A DNA stretch of 34,404 nt from Hyphomonadaceae bacterium (GCA_014324115.1 JACOMS010000011.1:1-34404); one strand, 5' to 3'. Counted from the stretch's first letter, positions 16,766-26,074 are shown. Translations and numbers: made by a program. Notes: generated by a model not told the origin, from the sequence alone.

Positions 16766-18324
16766 ATTCTGGAGGGCGTCCCACCAGACCTGTTGCAGCC
16801 GGTTCCAATCCGCCGCAGACGGTGTCCGGTTCCAAAGCTCTTAATCAGGTGCAAAAGCTGATTTTTGAGATAGGCACGCCGCGCCGCACAGGTGTGGATT
16901 TACCGGAACCAAAGGGCACAGAAAGTCGTCTTGGGAGCATGGAGCGCAAGGGCGACATCGGTTTGCCGGGTCTGAGCGAGCCGGAAACCCTGCGCCACTA
17001 TATACGCCTTTCACAAAAAAACTACGCCATTGATCTTGGTGTCTATCCCCTCGGCTCCTGTACCATGAAGCATAATCCACGCCTGAACGAGAAAATGGCG
17101 CGCTTGCAGGGCCTCGCGGATGTTCATCCCCTGCAGCCTGAGAGCACGGTACAAGGTGCGCTGGAACTCATCCATGAGCTCGCGCACTGGATTACGACCC
17201 TGACCGGTATGCCGACTGTGGCCATGTCTCCCAAGGCCGGTGCCCATGGCGAACTTTGCGGCATGATGGCTATTCGTGCGCGGCTTGATGCCGACGGCGA
17301 GTCCAAACGTCGCCGCGTGCTGGTGCCGGAATCGGCCCACGGCACAAATCCGGCCACCGCCGTGCGATGCGGCTTTAGCGTCGATGAAATTCCGGGAACG
17401 GATCAGGGATGTATCCATATGGAGACGCTACGCGAAAAACTCGTCCATGGCGATGATATTGCCGGTATAATGCTGACCAATCCGAACACATGCGGATTGT
17501 TTGAGCGGGATGTTATTGAAATTGCCGATTTGATCCACAAGACGGGCGGTTACTTTTATTGTGACGGGGCGAATTTCAATGCTCTGGTTGGACGGGTACG
17601 TCCGGGTGATCTGGGCATTGATGCCATGCACCTGAACCTGCACAAGACGTTTTCCACACCCCACGGCGGAGGCGGCCCCGGTTCCGGCCCGACTGTGCTG
17701 TCCGAAGCGCTCAAGGATTATGCGCCTGTGCCCTTTGTGGTAAAAGACGGGGAGTCCTACCGCCTGATCGAAGATGCAGATAACAGGTCGTTTGGCCGGA
17801 TGTGTGCCTTTCATGGACAGATGGGCATGTTCATCCGTGCGCTGACCTATATGATGAGCCACGGCGCGGACGGATTGAAGCAGGCCACGGAAGACGCCGT
17901 ACTCAACGCCAACTATATACAGGCGTCACTCTCGGATGTCATGACTCCGGCCTTTGGCGGGCTTTGCATGCATGAGGCTTTGTTTGATGATCGCTTCCTC
18001 AGGGATACCGGTATTGAGACCCTGGATTTTGCCAAGGCCATGATCGACGAAGGCTATCACCCCATGACCATGTATTTCCCAATGGTCGTTCATGGAGCCA
18101 TGTTGATTGAACCGACCGAGTCCGAGAGCAGGGAGGAACTGGATCGTTTTATCACTTCCATGCGGTCACTGGCCGAACGGGCCGGATCGGGGGATGTGGA
18201 AAACTTCAAGGCCGCACCGATTCACGCACCGTTGCGACGTCTGGATGAAACCCGGGCCGCCCGCAATCCAATCCTGCGTTGGAAGCCGCCGGACGAACCC
18301 CCGAAAGCGGCGAAACAGGCATAA
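16762..18324 (+). CDS. gcvPB: Glycine dehydrogenase (decarboxylating) subunit 2
   Basis: This is the C-terminal half of the split P protein and carries the cofactor. The pyridoxal phosphate Lys295 lies in HLNLHKTFSTPHGGGGPGSGP, with the Gly-rich loop directly after it. Other family blocks are YPLGSCTMKHNP near residue 95-106, HPLQPESTVQGALEL, and ESAHGTNPATA near 190-200. The 520-residue length is normal. It is the last gene of the gcv operon and is followed after 34 bases by the convergent atpF gene; I saw no clear terminator hairpin with a T-run in that gap. Confidence 0.97.
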   Translation: MNSGGRPTRPVAAGSNPPQTVSGSKALNQVQKLIFEIGTPRRTGVDLPEPKGTESRLGSMERKGDIGLPGLSEPETLRHYIRLSQKNYAIDLGVYPLGSCTMKHNPRLNEKMARLQGLADVHPLQPESTVQGALELIHELAHWITTLTGMPTVAMSPKAGAHGELCGMMAIRARLDADGESKRRRVLVPESAHGTNPATAVRCGFSVDEIPGTDQGCIHMETLREKLVHGDDIAGIMLTNPNTCGLFERDVIEIADLIHKTGGYFYCDGANFNALVGRVRPGDLGIDAMHLNLHKTFSTPHGGGGPGSGPTVLSEALKDYAPVPFVVKDGESYRLIEDADNRSFGRMCAFHGQMGMFIRALTYMMSHGADGLKQATEDAVLNANYIQASLSDVMTPAFGGLCMHEALFDDRFLRDTGIETLDFAKAMIDEGYHPMTMYFPMVVHGAMLIEPTESESREELDRFITSMRSLAERAGSGDVENFKAAPIHAPLRRLDETRAARNPILRWKPPDEPPKAAKQA

Positions 18325-18358
18325 GAAGCCTCCGGATTGGAAGCCTTGTCAATTCAGC

Positions 18359-18859
18359 TTAACGAAATGACTTACCCATCCGGGCGATGCCTTCATCAAT
18401 GAGGCGTGCGTGGTCCGCTGCGGTCATATCCCTGCCAAGGATTTTCCCGGCTGCCGCAATGGCAGCACCTATGGCACGGGCACGGACTTCAGAGAGGGCC
18501 TGTGATTCGGCGTTGGCAATTCTGGCTTCGGCCAGAGCCGCGCGGCGTTCCAGACGCCCAGCCGTCTCCCTGCGTGAGCGTTCGACCATGACGTCGGCAT
18601 CATTTCTGGCCCGCTTGATAATCTCTTCCGCCTTTTTTTCCGCTTCTTTTTGCTTGCGTTGACAAGAGGCCAGCAAATCTTGCGCTTCCTCACGCAGGCG
18701 ACGCGCCTCATTGATATCCATCCTGATACGTTCGGCGCGGGCATCAAGACTGTCGGCGACTTTTTTGTGAACGCCAAAAAACAGCAAAGCGATAAAAAAC
18801 AGGATAACGGCAACGAAAATCCATAATGTTGGTTTCCCGGGATCAAAATCGAAATACAC
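18359..18859 (-). CDS. atpF: ATP synthase F0 subunit b
   Basis: Subunit b forms the peripheral stalk that holds F1 static against the F0 rotor. The 166-residue protein has one N-terminal membrane helix (about 11-29) and then a long charged coiled coil rich in Glu, Arg, Lys and Ala (about 35-140), which is the family architecture. It is the last gene of the F0 operon, 12 bases after the b' gene. The order atpI-B-E-F'-F without F1 genes is typical of alphaproteobacteria, whose F1 genes lie elsewhere. Confidence 0.92.
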   Translation of the reverse strand: MYFDFDPGKPTLWIFVAVILFFIALLFFGVHKKVADSLDARAERIRMDINEARRLREEAQDLLASCQRKQKEAEKKAEEIIKRARNDADVMVERSRRETAGRLERRAALAEARIANAESQALSEVRARAIGAAIAAAGKILGRDMTAADHARLIDEGIARMGKSFR

Positions 18860-18871
18860 GTGATACTCCTC

Positions 18872-19426
18872 CTAATTCAGTACCGATTTGATCCGGGCGA
18901 CCGTCACGGATTTCCCGGCCACCTTTTCAATAGCGGCCTGGGCCACATCGGCTGCAATTTCGTCAATCCGGGACAAGGCCTCGGATCGCATCTTGCGGAT
19001 ACGCATTTCAGCGATTTCCGCCTGTTCCCCGGCTTGGGCATCAGCTGCAGCGATACTCCTTTTGATTTCAGCATCGACAGATTGCCGGGTCGCCTCAACC
19101 ACGCCTTGTGCTTCGGCCCTGGCATCGGTGAGGGCCCGTTCACGATGTTTCTGCGCCTCTCGCGCCTGACTCTGCATGCGGGAAGCCTTATCCAGATCAT
19201 CGGTGATGTGGTCGGACCGCTCCTCCAGAATTTGCCCGACGCGCCGCAGAATCCCCCGCGAGAGAACGAAATAGAGAATCCCGAAACTGATCAGCAACCA
19301 GAAAATCTGGGTTGAAAAATATCCCGGGTCAAAAGGCGGGAACGTGGTTTCGCCCGATGATTCGGCGGCGACGGCCGATGCCGCTGAAACAGTTGTGACT
19401 GACAGGGAAAGATATGTCCGGATCAT
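18872..19426 (-). CDS. ATP synthase F0 subunit b' (second stalk subunit)
   Basis: The b' subunit pairs with b to form a heterodimeric peripheral stalk, found in alphaproteobacteria and phototrophs. The membrane anchor is STQIFWLLISFGILYFVLS (about 38-56) preceded by the family's FPPFDPGYF, and a coiled coil of about 110 residues follows. The 184-residue product has an additional N-terminal 22-residue stretch, MIRTYLSLS followed by Val/Ser/Ala and AVAA, that looks like a cleavable signal peptide. It lies between atpE and atpF. Confidence 0.9.
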   Translation of the reverse strand: MIRTYLSLSVTTVSAASAVAAESSGETTFPPFDPGYFSTQIFWLLISFGILYFVLSRGILRRVGQILEERSDHITDDLDKASRMQSQAREAQKHRERALTDARAEAQGVVEATRQSVDAEIKRSIAAADAQAGEQAEIAEMRIRKMRSEALSRIDEIAADVAQAAIEKVAGKSVTVARIKSVLN

Positions 19427-19454
19427 GGCGGGTGCTCTGTTTGATCCGGATGGC

Positions 19455-19682
19455 CTAGAGCACGAACATCAGAATGAGGGCGACGGCAAATGAGAAAATG
19501 CCGAGGGCTTCGGTCACGGCAAAGCCGAAAATGAGGTTTGCAAACTGGCCCGGGGCGGCGGATGGGTTGCGCAGGGCCCCGGACAGGAAGTTGCCGAAAA
19601 TTATACCCACACCGACTCCGGCACCGGCCATGCCCAGACAGGCCAGACCTGCACCGATATATTTTGCTGCGTCTGCGTCCAT
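19455..19682 (-). CDS. atpE: ATP synthase F0 subunit c
   Basis: Subunit c builds the proton-driven rotor ring. The 75-residue product is two membrane helices with the Gly-rich first helix ([17 protein letters not shown]), the polar loop RNPSAAPGQ, and the proton-binding Glu in the second helix ([12 protein letters not shown], near residue 58). The ATG at 19682 is chosen because AGGAG lies seven bases before it; an in-frame upstream start would add 23 polar residues absent from the family. The Gly pattern and the Glu suggest a normal proton ring. Confidence 0.96.
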   Translation of the reverse strand: MDADAAKYIGAGLACLGMAGAGVGVGIIFGNFLSGALRNPSAAPGQFANLIFGFAVTEALGIFSFAVALILMFVL

Positions 19683-19725
19683 GATTTTCTCCTGATGATT
19701 TCGAGTGTTGCAGATTGGATTGATT

Positions 19726-20505
19726 TTAATGGTGGCCCGGATGAAGCGCATCTGACAGATAAACGCAAGTCAAAAGGGCAAAAACATAAGCTTGGACAAA
19801 GGCCACGAGAAATTCCAGCGGCACCAGGGCAAAAGTCATGGCGAAGGGTATTAGGGCGCCGAAAACACCCGGAAAAAGGCCAAAGGCCCCGACCATCATC
19901 ACGGCAAATCCGGCGAAGAGTTTCAGCAGGATATGTCCGGCCAGCATATTCGCCCAGAGACGTACGGACAGGCTGATCGGGCGGGACATGAACGAAATCA
20001 CTTCGAGTATGGCTACAAACCAGACGATGGCGAGGGGAATGCCGGACGGCCAGAACAGGCGCAAAAATCCCCAACCATTCCTGTAGACACCATAGCCTAT
20101 GACGAGGCACATCACCATCATGGCCAGCGTGAAGGTTACAACAATGTGGCTGGTTGTCGTAAAGAAGAACGGAATCATGCCAAGCATGTTGGCAAACAGA
20201 ATGAACATGAAAAGCGAAAAAACGAAGGGGAAAAACCGCAAGCCGTCTGAGCCGGCCGTTGAACGGATCATATTCCCGATGAATTCATAGGACAGCTCGA
20301 CAATGGATTGCCAGCGACCCGGGACCAGAGAGCGCCTGCCTGTCGAGAGGAACAGCCACAGGAGAATCAAACCGACCGCAATCAGCATCATAAGTGAGGA
20401 GTTCGTAAAACTGAGATCATAACTGCCGACCTTCCATTCGGCCATTGGCGTGATCTCAAATTGTGAAATCGGGTCAATTCTTTTTCCTTCGCCGTCGGCT
20501 GCCAT
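19726..20505 (-). CDS. atpB: ATP synthase F0 subunit a
   Basis: Subunit a forms the two proton half-channels against the c ring. The 259-residue protein has five or six membrane helices, the essential Arg in [12 protein letters not shown], and the conserved [20 protein letters not shown] and [18 protein letters not shown] blocks. It lies five bases after atpI and 43 bases before atpE on the minus strand. Length and motifs are typical of alphaproteobacteria. Confidence 0.97.
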   Translation of the reverse strand: MAADGEGKRIDPISQFEITPMAEWKVGSYDLSFTNSSLMMLIAVGLILLWLFLSTGRRSLVPGRWQSIVELSYEFIGNMIRSTAGSDGLRFFPFVFSLFMFILFANMLGMIPFFFTTTSHIVVTFTLAMMVMCLVIGYGVYRNGWGFLRLFWPSGIPLAIVWFVAILEVISFMSRPISLSVRLWANMLAGHILLKLFAGFAVMMVGAFGLFPGVFGALIPFAMTFALVPLEFLVAFVQAYVFALLTCVYLSDALHPGHH

Positions 20506-20510
20506 CCGCC

Positions 20511-20861
20511 CTATTGCTCCTGTTCAGGGTCCTCTGACGATATCGCCGTTTGACCCTGTTCCATACCCTTTTGTGCCGACAGGATGATCTCCCGAACCCC
20601 TGCGCACAAGCCCAAAACCAGTCCGGCCAGAAGTCCCCAGGGCGACGTTCCGACCAGCTTGTCGATACCGAATCCGAGGGCAGCCCCGACCAGTGTCGCG
20701 ACCGTAAATTCGGTCGCGTATTTAAAACCCAGGGCCATGGCGGATGTCGGCTTTTCATCCGGCTTCAAGTGTTTTCGCCGCGCCGCATCCAGCCGGTCTG
20801 CCAGGGCGTCGATTGTGTCATTCGCGGACCGGGACCGGGATGTTCCGTCTTGATCTGACAT
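20511..20861 (-). CDS. atpI: ATP synthase accessory protein AtpI
   Basis: AtpI is a small membrane protein at the head of F0 operons, thought to help assemble the c ring or load magnesium. The 116-residue product is charged at the N-terminus, then has two membrane helices (about 45-70 and 75-95) including the family's GAALGFGIDKL and PWGLLAGLVLGLCAG elements. The ATG at 20861 follows AGGAG with the usual spacing; the frame open back to 21128 would add 89 residues of non-protein-like sequence. First gene of the F0 operon. Confidence 0.88.
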   Translation of the reverse strand: MSDQDGTSRSRSANDTIDALADRLDAARRKHLKPDEKPTSAMALGFKYATEFTVATLVGAALGFGIDKLVGTSPWGLLAGLVLGLCAGVREIILSAQKGMEQGQTAISSEDPEQEQ

Positions 20862-20904
20862 GGGCTCCTGCTGTTCGCCGGGACTTCCCCGAAAAAGCAG
20901 GCGA

Positions 20905-20933
20905 AACCTACCCGGGGAAGATGCGTGAGTCAA
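20905..20933 (-). promoter_or_regulatory. Promoter candidate for the F0 operon
   Basis: Read on the minus strand, TTGACT (20928-20933) and TAGGTT (20905-20910) are separated by 17 bases, 44 bases before the atpI start. The -10 is weak. An 8-base perfect inverted repeat (CTTCCCCG at 20884-20891 and CGGGGAAG at 20913-20920) spans the -10 and would form only part of a transcript hairpin, so its role is unclear. Two GAATC sites (21031 and 21053) lie further upstream. Confidence 0.35.
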
Positions 20934-21066
20934 CCGGATTAGCGGGGTGCCAAACGCCTGTTTTATTGTGTTTGGTAAATTCTGTAACAGGTGCGACATC
21001 AGGGCCCGCCCGCGGGACCCGCGAATACGCGAATCGGTCAACTGCGGTGTGCGAATCATTGAGCAC

Positions 21067-24000
21067 CTACTCCGCCGCCACAAGTCTTGTTGCCCGTGAC
21101 AGCTCCATGGATAAAAGCTGTGAGACACCCGGTTCGGCCATGGTAATGCCGAAGAGTCTGTCCATACGGGACATGGTGACAGCGTTGTGGGTAATAGTGA
21201 TAAATCTGGTATGAGTCTGTTTCGTCATTGCGTCGAGCAGGTCGCAATAGCGCGACACATTGGTATCGTCCAAAGGTGCATCAACTTCATCAAGGACACA
21301 GATGGGTGCGGGGTTGGAGAGAAAGACAGCGAAAATGAGAGCCGTCGCTGTCAATGCCTGTTCCCCGCCGGAGAGGAGCGACATGGAACCGGGTTTTTTT
21401 CCGGGCGGATTCACCATGATTTCCAGCCCGGCTTCAAGAGGGTCATCTGACTCTGTCAGGGCGAGGGCCGCCTCGCCTCCGCCGAAAAGTGTATGGAAAA
21501 GTCGTCTGAAATGGCCGTTGACCACATCAAAGGCTTCGAGCAACCGTTGCCGTCCTTCGGAATTGAGGGTGTCAATACCTTCTCGCAGTTGGGCTATGGC
21601 AGCGACGAGATCAGCACGCTCATCGCCCATGGCGGCAAGATGTTCTTCCTGTTCGGCGATTTCGGCGTCGGCGCGCAGGTTCACCGCGCCCATGCGCTCG
21701 CGCCAGGATTGCAGGCGGTCGAGTTTTTTCCCGATATCCGGCTCCGTCAGGCCGGAGTCCGCGCGCTTCTCTCCGAGAAGCCCGGTCAGTTTTTCCGGGC
21801 CCACAAACAGGGTTTCGATAATACGTGCGTGGATATCCTCAACCCGCTCCCTGGCGGCGGTCAACCGGGCTTCCGAGACTGCGCGATCTTCGCGGGCTGT
21901 ACTATGCGCCTGCTCAATCTCGCGGGCCTGCGTTTCCAGTGCCTTTATGCGGTTTTCGAGATCCGAGAGGTCATCGGCGGCTTTGTTGCGGCGATTTTCC
22001 GCATTCTCCAGCTCGGCGAAGAGTTTGTCCCGGCGCACCTTGAACTGATCCGGGCCGGATATAGCCTGCGTGTGCGCTATTTTTGTCCTGGTGAAGCGAG
22101 TTTGAAGGTTTTCAAGACGGCTTGCGGCCAGGGATTGACGCTTGTCCCAATCCGCCATTTCGGATGTAATATTTTCAAGCCGCGTCCGGCGGGACTGTGC
22201 CTGACTGACGAGGCTGCGGTAATGGGCGCCTGTTTCATTGGCCGTGCTGCGGGCGGCTGCAAGTTTGGTGGACAGCTCTGCCTGTCTGGCGGTGAAATCC
22301 GGGCCGTCTTCGATTTGTGCCAGACCGGCTTCAAAAAATTTTTTTTGCCCGGTGAGTTCGGACATGTCCGCTTCAATATGGGTCATACGTTCGGTGACTG
22401 TCCGACACCCGGCTTCGAATTGTACCGTTTCGGTTTCAAGCCGGGCCAGGCTGTCCCGGGCTTCACGGGCCGTTTTTTCAAGCGCCAGAGTTTTCGAACG
22501 TAGTGTTTCAAGCTCGCCGCAAAGTATCTTGCAGGCGGCCTGTGCTGCTTCGAATTCGGTTTGAGCGGCTTCAACCCGCCTTGACTGCACATCTATCCCG
22601 GCGCGTAAGTCGTCCAGCCTGTTTTGCTGTTTCAGGCGCACGGCGGCAGACGTTTCAGCCCCCGAACGGATTTCAAACCCGTCCCAGCGGATGAGGTGAC
22701 CGTTCGTGCACACCAGTCGCTGGCCCGGCTTCAAATCAGGTTCAAGCGCGGCCATTTTGTCGGTACCAACCACGCCGACCTGCGATAATCGCGCCGCAAG
22801 CTCGTCCGGTGCCGTGACGAAATCGGACAAGGGTACGGCACCATCAGGCAGGAGTTGGGTTGGCTTCCCGGCTCCGCCCCAGTGCATATCGGATGTTTTA
22901 CCGATCGGTGCATTCAGATCATCCCCGAGCGCCACAGCCAGCGCCACTTCATAACCGCATGTGACATTTAACTGCCCGAGAACAGGATCGGATTCTCCGT
23001 CGGCCTGCCTTGGGAGAACAACCTGTGCCAGCGCATCCTGCTCGGCGGTCAAACGATCCAGCGCGGTGCGGGCTCCGGCCAACACATCCCGGGTCGACTG
23101 TTCACGGGTTTCTGCAGTGTCCATCCGGTTCTGCAGCTCCGCTTCGGACTGGCGGACCGCATCAAGGGCGTCCCGGGCTTCGTTCAGTGAAGCCTCGAAA
23201 AAATCACCGGAATCATCCGGGCGATCCTGTTGGAGTTTATCCAGCTTTGTTCTCAGGGCATTACGATCCGACTCAAGCCTTAAGAGGCGTGCGCTGATCC
23301 GTTCCAGATCTCGTGCGGCACTGCCACGCCGTGCGGCATGATCCGCCATATGACAGGTGAGTTCATTATAGTCCGCTTCCAGTGAGCTGCGTCGCGCGAC
23401 CGCCTCATCCGCAGCCGCCCTGGCCGCAGCAATGGCGTTGCCCGGGTCATCCCGTCCCGACAGACTTGCCTTTTCGGAATTCAACCGTTCCAGAGCCCGT
23501 GCGGAATCGGTCAAAATATCCGTTTCGCGGTCAATATCGCGGGTGATTTGTGCCATGTCATCGGCAAGTCTTTGAATATCGGTCCGCGCTTTCGCCTCAT
23601 CGGCTTCCAATACTTCGTGGGCGGCGTGCAGGCGAGCCAGAACCGCAGCGCTAATCAACTGTTGTTCCCGTTTGGGTGTCAGTTCAGACGCCAGTTTGGC
23701 AACCCGCGCGGTCAGTTCGGCGGCAGCACGGGCGGTGTTGGTAACTGCGTTCTCGTGCGTCTGCACATCGACTTCCGACTCCGCCAGGTTTTCCAAGGCG
23801 TTCTGCCAGCGCTTTAACCAGAGCAGGGCCTTGTATTCATGAATCTCCCCGGCGAGACGCTTATACCGCGCGGCCTGTCGTGATTGATGCCGGAGTGAAG
23901 CCAGCTGGCTCTCAATTTGTGCAATAATATCATCAAGCCGCTCAAGATTGGCCTCGGCGGCCCGCAGGCGCAATTCCGCTTCATGGCGGCGCGTATGGAG

Positions 24001-24525
24001 ACCTGATATTCCGGCAGCTTCTTCGAGGATACGACGGCGATTGGATGGTTTGGCTGCAATCAGCCCGGAAATCTGCCCCTGCCGGACAAGGGCCGGAGAG
24101 TTGGCCCCGGTACTCGCATCGGCAAATAAAAGTTGCACATCCCTGGCGCGGACCGTTCTACCGTTGACTTTATAGATGCTGCCTTTGCCTGCCGTGAGGA
24201 TGCGCGTGACTTCGAGGGCATCTTCATCATTAAGGGCCGAAGGTGCAACCCGGGCAGAATTATCAATAAAGAGCGTCACATGCGCCTGATTACGACCGGG
24301 ACGGGTTTTGGTGCCGTTAAAGATAACATCATTCATGCCCGCGGCACGCATGGCCTTGGCGGAGTTGGCTCCCATCACCCAGCGAATGGCCTCCAGCAGG
24401 TTGGACTTGCCGCACCCGTTAGGTCCGACAACTCCGGTCTGGCCCGGCTCAATCAGAAAATCTGTCGGGTCAACAAACGACTTGAACCCGACAAGTCTGA
24501 TCCGATTGAAAATGAGCCCGGCCAC
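21067..24525 (-). CDS. smc: Chromosome segregation protein SMC
   Basis: SMC is the ATPase of the bacterial condensin that compacts and individualises sister chromosomes, usually with ScpA and ScpB. The 1152-residue protein has the standard five-part layout. These are the N-terminal Walker A head (GPNGCGKSN at 34-42), a first coiled coil (about 165-500), a globular hinge (about 510-640, with the YEVALAVALGD and Gly-rich elements), a return coiled coil, and the C-terminal head. That last part has the signature LSGGEQ at 1051-1056 and Walker B ICVLDEVDAPLDD at 1076-1088. It starts three bases after the DsbA-like gene stop, so they are co-transcribed. Confidence 0.97.
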   Translation of the reverse strand: MAGLIFNRIRLVGFKSFVDPTDFLIEPGQTGVVGPNGCGKSNLLEAIRWVMGANSAKAMRAAGMNDVIFNGTKTRPGRNQAHVTLFIDNSARVAPSALNDEDALEVTRILTAGKGSIYKVNGRTVRARDVQLLFADASTGANSPALVRQGQISGLIAAKPSNRRRILEEAAGISGLHTRRHEAELRLRAAEANLERLDDIIAQIESQLASLRHQSRQAARYKRLAGEIHEYKALLWLKRWQNALENLAESEVDVQTHENAVTNTARAAAELTARVAKLASELTPKREQQLISAAVLARLHAAHEVLEADEAKARTDIQRLADDMAQITRDIDRETDILTDSARALERLNSEKASLSGRDDPGNAIAAARAAADEAVARRSSLEADYNELTCHMADHAARRGSAARDLERISARLLRLESDRNALRTKLDKLQQDRPDDSGDFFEASLNEARDALDAVRQSEAELQNRMDTAETREQSTRDVLAGARTALDRLTAEQDALAQVVLPRQADGESDPVLGQLNVTCGYEVALAVALGDDLNAPIGKTSDMHWGGAGKPTQLLPDGAVPLSDFVTAPDELAARLSQVGVVGTDKMAALEPDLKPGQRLVCTNGHLIRWDGFEIRSGAETSAAVRLKQQNRLDDLRAGIDVQSRRVEAAQTEFEAAQAACKILCGELETLRSKTLALEKTAREARDSLARLETETVQFEAGCRTVTERMTHIEADMSELTGQKKFFEAGLAQIEDGPDFTARQAELSTKLAAARSTANETGAHYRSLVSQAQSRRTRLENITSEMADWDKRQSLAASRLENLQTRFTRTKIAHTQAISGPDQFKVRRDKLFAELENAENRRNKAADDLSDLENRIKALETQAREIEQAHSTAREDRAVSEARLTAARERVEDIHARIIETLFVGPEKLTGLLGEKRADSGLTEPDIGKKLDRLQSWRERMGAVNLRADAEIAEQEEHLAAMGDERADLVAAIAQLREGIDTLNSEGRQRLLEAFDVVNGHFRRLFHTLFGGGEAALALTESDDPLEAGLEIMVNPPGKKPGSMSLLSGGEQALTATALIFAVFLSNPAPICVLDEVDAPLDDTNVSRYCDLLDAMTKQTHTRFITITHNAVTMSRMDRLFGITMAEPGVSQLLSMELSRATRLVAAE

Positions 24526-24528
24526 GGC

Positions 24529-25320
24529 TTACTCTTTGAGTGATTCCTGCTGTATGGCGTTATCTTCGGCGATCTCCTCCAGGTCTTGAGTGCCTTCAGG
24601 ATCGTCGACCGGGCGATCATGTGTATTTTCCGGCGCTTCACCCGCACCGGCTTCTGTCCCGGCCGCCGGGTCACCCAGGATGGGTCTGAATTTCTCGGCG
24701 AAATCCTCCAACAGGAAAACTCTTTCCTTTACACCGTTGATAAAGAATGTGGGAGTCGAGTCGACGCCTTGTTCGCGCGCCGCTGTGATGCCGGCACTAT
24801 ATTCGTCTATCCACGCCTCATCCTGCAGACAGGCTTCGTACTCAGCCACGGACAGGCCCGACGCTTTGGCCAGATCCTCATAAGCCTTGCGGGGATTTTC
24901 CGAGGTCAATATGGCGCGCTGGCGTTTGAACTGCAGGGAGATATTATCAAAGAACCGTTTCCTGTCGGCACAATTTGCAATTGTAAACCCGGCAAAGGCA
25001 AAATTTTCCGGAACTGTCGGGAATTCACGAAAGACGAACCGGACTTTACCCGTATCAATATAGGTCTTCTTGAAATCCGGGTAGACTTCATTATACCAGG
25101 TTGCGCAGCCTCCGCACACCACGGAAGCATATTCGACCACGGTGATCGGCGCATCAGGATTGCCAACGGCATGGTCGCCTTCGACTTCGTATTTGCTTTG
25201 TGGGGTTGTTGTATCCGGCCCGCCGCAAGCGGTCAACAGGGTGGCTGCAACAAACGCGGCGACGGTTCTTCGCATCAGCGAACCCCGTCTATGCGAATCG
25301 GTATGATGTTTTTTTAACAT
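24529..25320 (-). CDS. DsbA-family thioredoxin-fold lipoprotein
   Basis: The product has a lipoprotein signal (lipobox LLTAC, Cys32 from this start) and a DsbA-type thioredoxin domain. The redox pair is C-G-G-C at residues 69-72 (VVCGGCATWY), the cis-Pro is in STPTFFING, and the inserted helical domain lies between. It would oxidise, reduce or isomerise disulfides of periplasmic proteins while tethered to a membrane. After the domain comes an acidic tail of about 45 residues rich in Glu, Asp, Ala and Pro with no fold that I recognise. A shorter start at 25275 (MRRTVAAF) would give a more standard 17-residue signal peptide and is an equal candidate. This gene lies beside smc in many alphaproteobacteria. 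Confidence 0.88.
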   Translation of the reverse strand: MLKKHHTDSHRRGSLMRRTVAAFVAATLLTACGGPDTTTPQSKYEVEGDHAVGNPDAPITVVEYASVVCGGCATWYNEVYPDFKKTYIDTGKVRFVFREFPTVPENFAFAGFTIANCADRKRFFDNISLQFKRQRAILTSENPRKAYEDLAKASGLSVAEYEACLQDEAWIDEYSAGITAAREQGVDSTPTFFINGVKERVFLLEDFAEKFRPILGDPAAGTEAGAGEAPENTHDRPVDDPEGTQDLEEIAEDNAIQQESLKE

Positions 25321-25370
25321 GGATCAGTCTCTCAGTTTACGGGATCATGGCAAGTCTGCCGTTAAGACCT

Positions 25371-25409
25371 TGTAAAACAATTAACAGCTGTGTAAAACAG
25401 TAAACAGCT
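25371..25409. repeat. Pair of 19-base direct repeats upstream of the dsbA-like gene
   Basis: TGTAAAACAATTAACAGCT (25371-25389) and TGTAAAACAGTAAACAGCT (25391-25409) match at 17 of 19 bases with a period of 20, about two helical turns. The second part also forms an inverted pair AGCTGT (25386-25391) and ACAGCT (25404-25409). They lie in the 112-base gap between the DUF721 gene and the DsbA-like gene, 50-90 bases before the latter's start, where an operator would be. The AT-rich composition stands out from the surroundings. Confidence 0.6.
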
Positions 25410-25432
25410 ATCCGGTTTTCCCGTTGGCAAGG

Positions 25433-26020
25433 TTATTGAGGCGGTTTCGGGGTGCGTTCCGGGTGCCTGTCCCCGGTCACTCCCTCCCTGGACAAAATCT
25501 GCCGTCCGAGCTTTTCCAGGGCTGTCCTGAGATCAGGATCGGCAATGCGGGTCAGGCCTGTTTTCAGTTGTGCCTGTTTATGCGCTGTTAAACCCCGCTC
25601 CGGCACGGGCCTGTAGTTTGGTGTTTCCGCCCGCGTGCGGCTTTGGGTAACGTAGATATCCTTTACATAATCCCGTCCCAAATAAGCATTGAGCCTGTCA
25701 AGAATCTGCGTTTTTGATGCCATCATCAGGGCCGCGGCCGGTCCCGGAGCGCCGATAATCAATCTGCGTCCCCTGGGTGATCCGGTAAATTTGAGCGGTT
25801 GGGTGAGTTTGCCGAATTTCGGGCCGATAATCTCCGCCCAGTGCTGCCGCAAGTCAGAGACACTGCCGCCATACTTTTTTGACAGGGGCCGGACAACTCT
25901 GGATACATGATGCGACAAATGCGGGGCCGGGCGGTATTGCGGACGGCCGCGCTGTGTTTCCAGCCACCGTGCTGCTATCAGGCGGTTCTGCAAGGTCCTG
26001 TGCTCGTCCCGGGAAGCCAT
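25433..26020 (-). CDS. DUF721 protein, DciA-like replicative helicase loader
   Basis: This 195-residue basic protein contains a DUF721 domain. The core (about 45-115: VSDLRQHWAEIIGPKFGKLTQPLKF, then LIIGAPGPAAALMMASKTQILDRLNAYLG) has the Trp and the Gly-Pro-Ala-Ala pattern of the family. In bacteria lacking DnaC/DnaI, DUF721 proteins (DciA) load the replicative helicase DnaB at origins. The C-terminal 70 residues are polar and probably disordered. The ATG at 26020 (GGAG 10 bases upstream) is chosen over an upstream frame to 26098 that would overlap the divergent mutY start. It precedes the dsbA-like gene and smc on the same strand. Confidence 0.83.
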   Translation of the reverse strand: MASRDEHRTLQNRLIAARWLETQRGRPQYRPAPHLSHHVSRVVRPLSKKYGGSVSDLRQHWAEIIGPKFGKLTQPLKFTGSPRGRRLIIGAPGPAAALMMASKTQILDRLNAYLGRDYVKDIYVTQSRTRAETPNYRPVPERGLTAHKQAQLKTGLTRIADPDLRTALEKLGRQILSREGVTGDRHPERTPKPPQ

Positions 26021-26074
26021 GGTATCTTGTGCTCCATTGTCGGCCAGGCGTAAAGGGCCACGGTCGATTGTGAC

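Noticed and set aside
21493-22503. Plus-strand frame of 336 codons opposite smc
   Set aside because: Antisense to the smc coiled coil; composition follows the smc codons rather than a protein.
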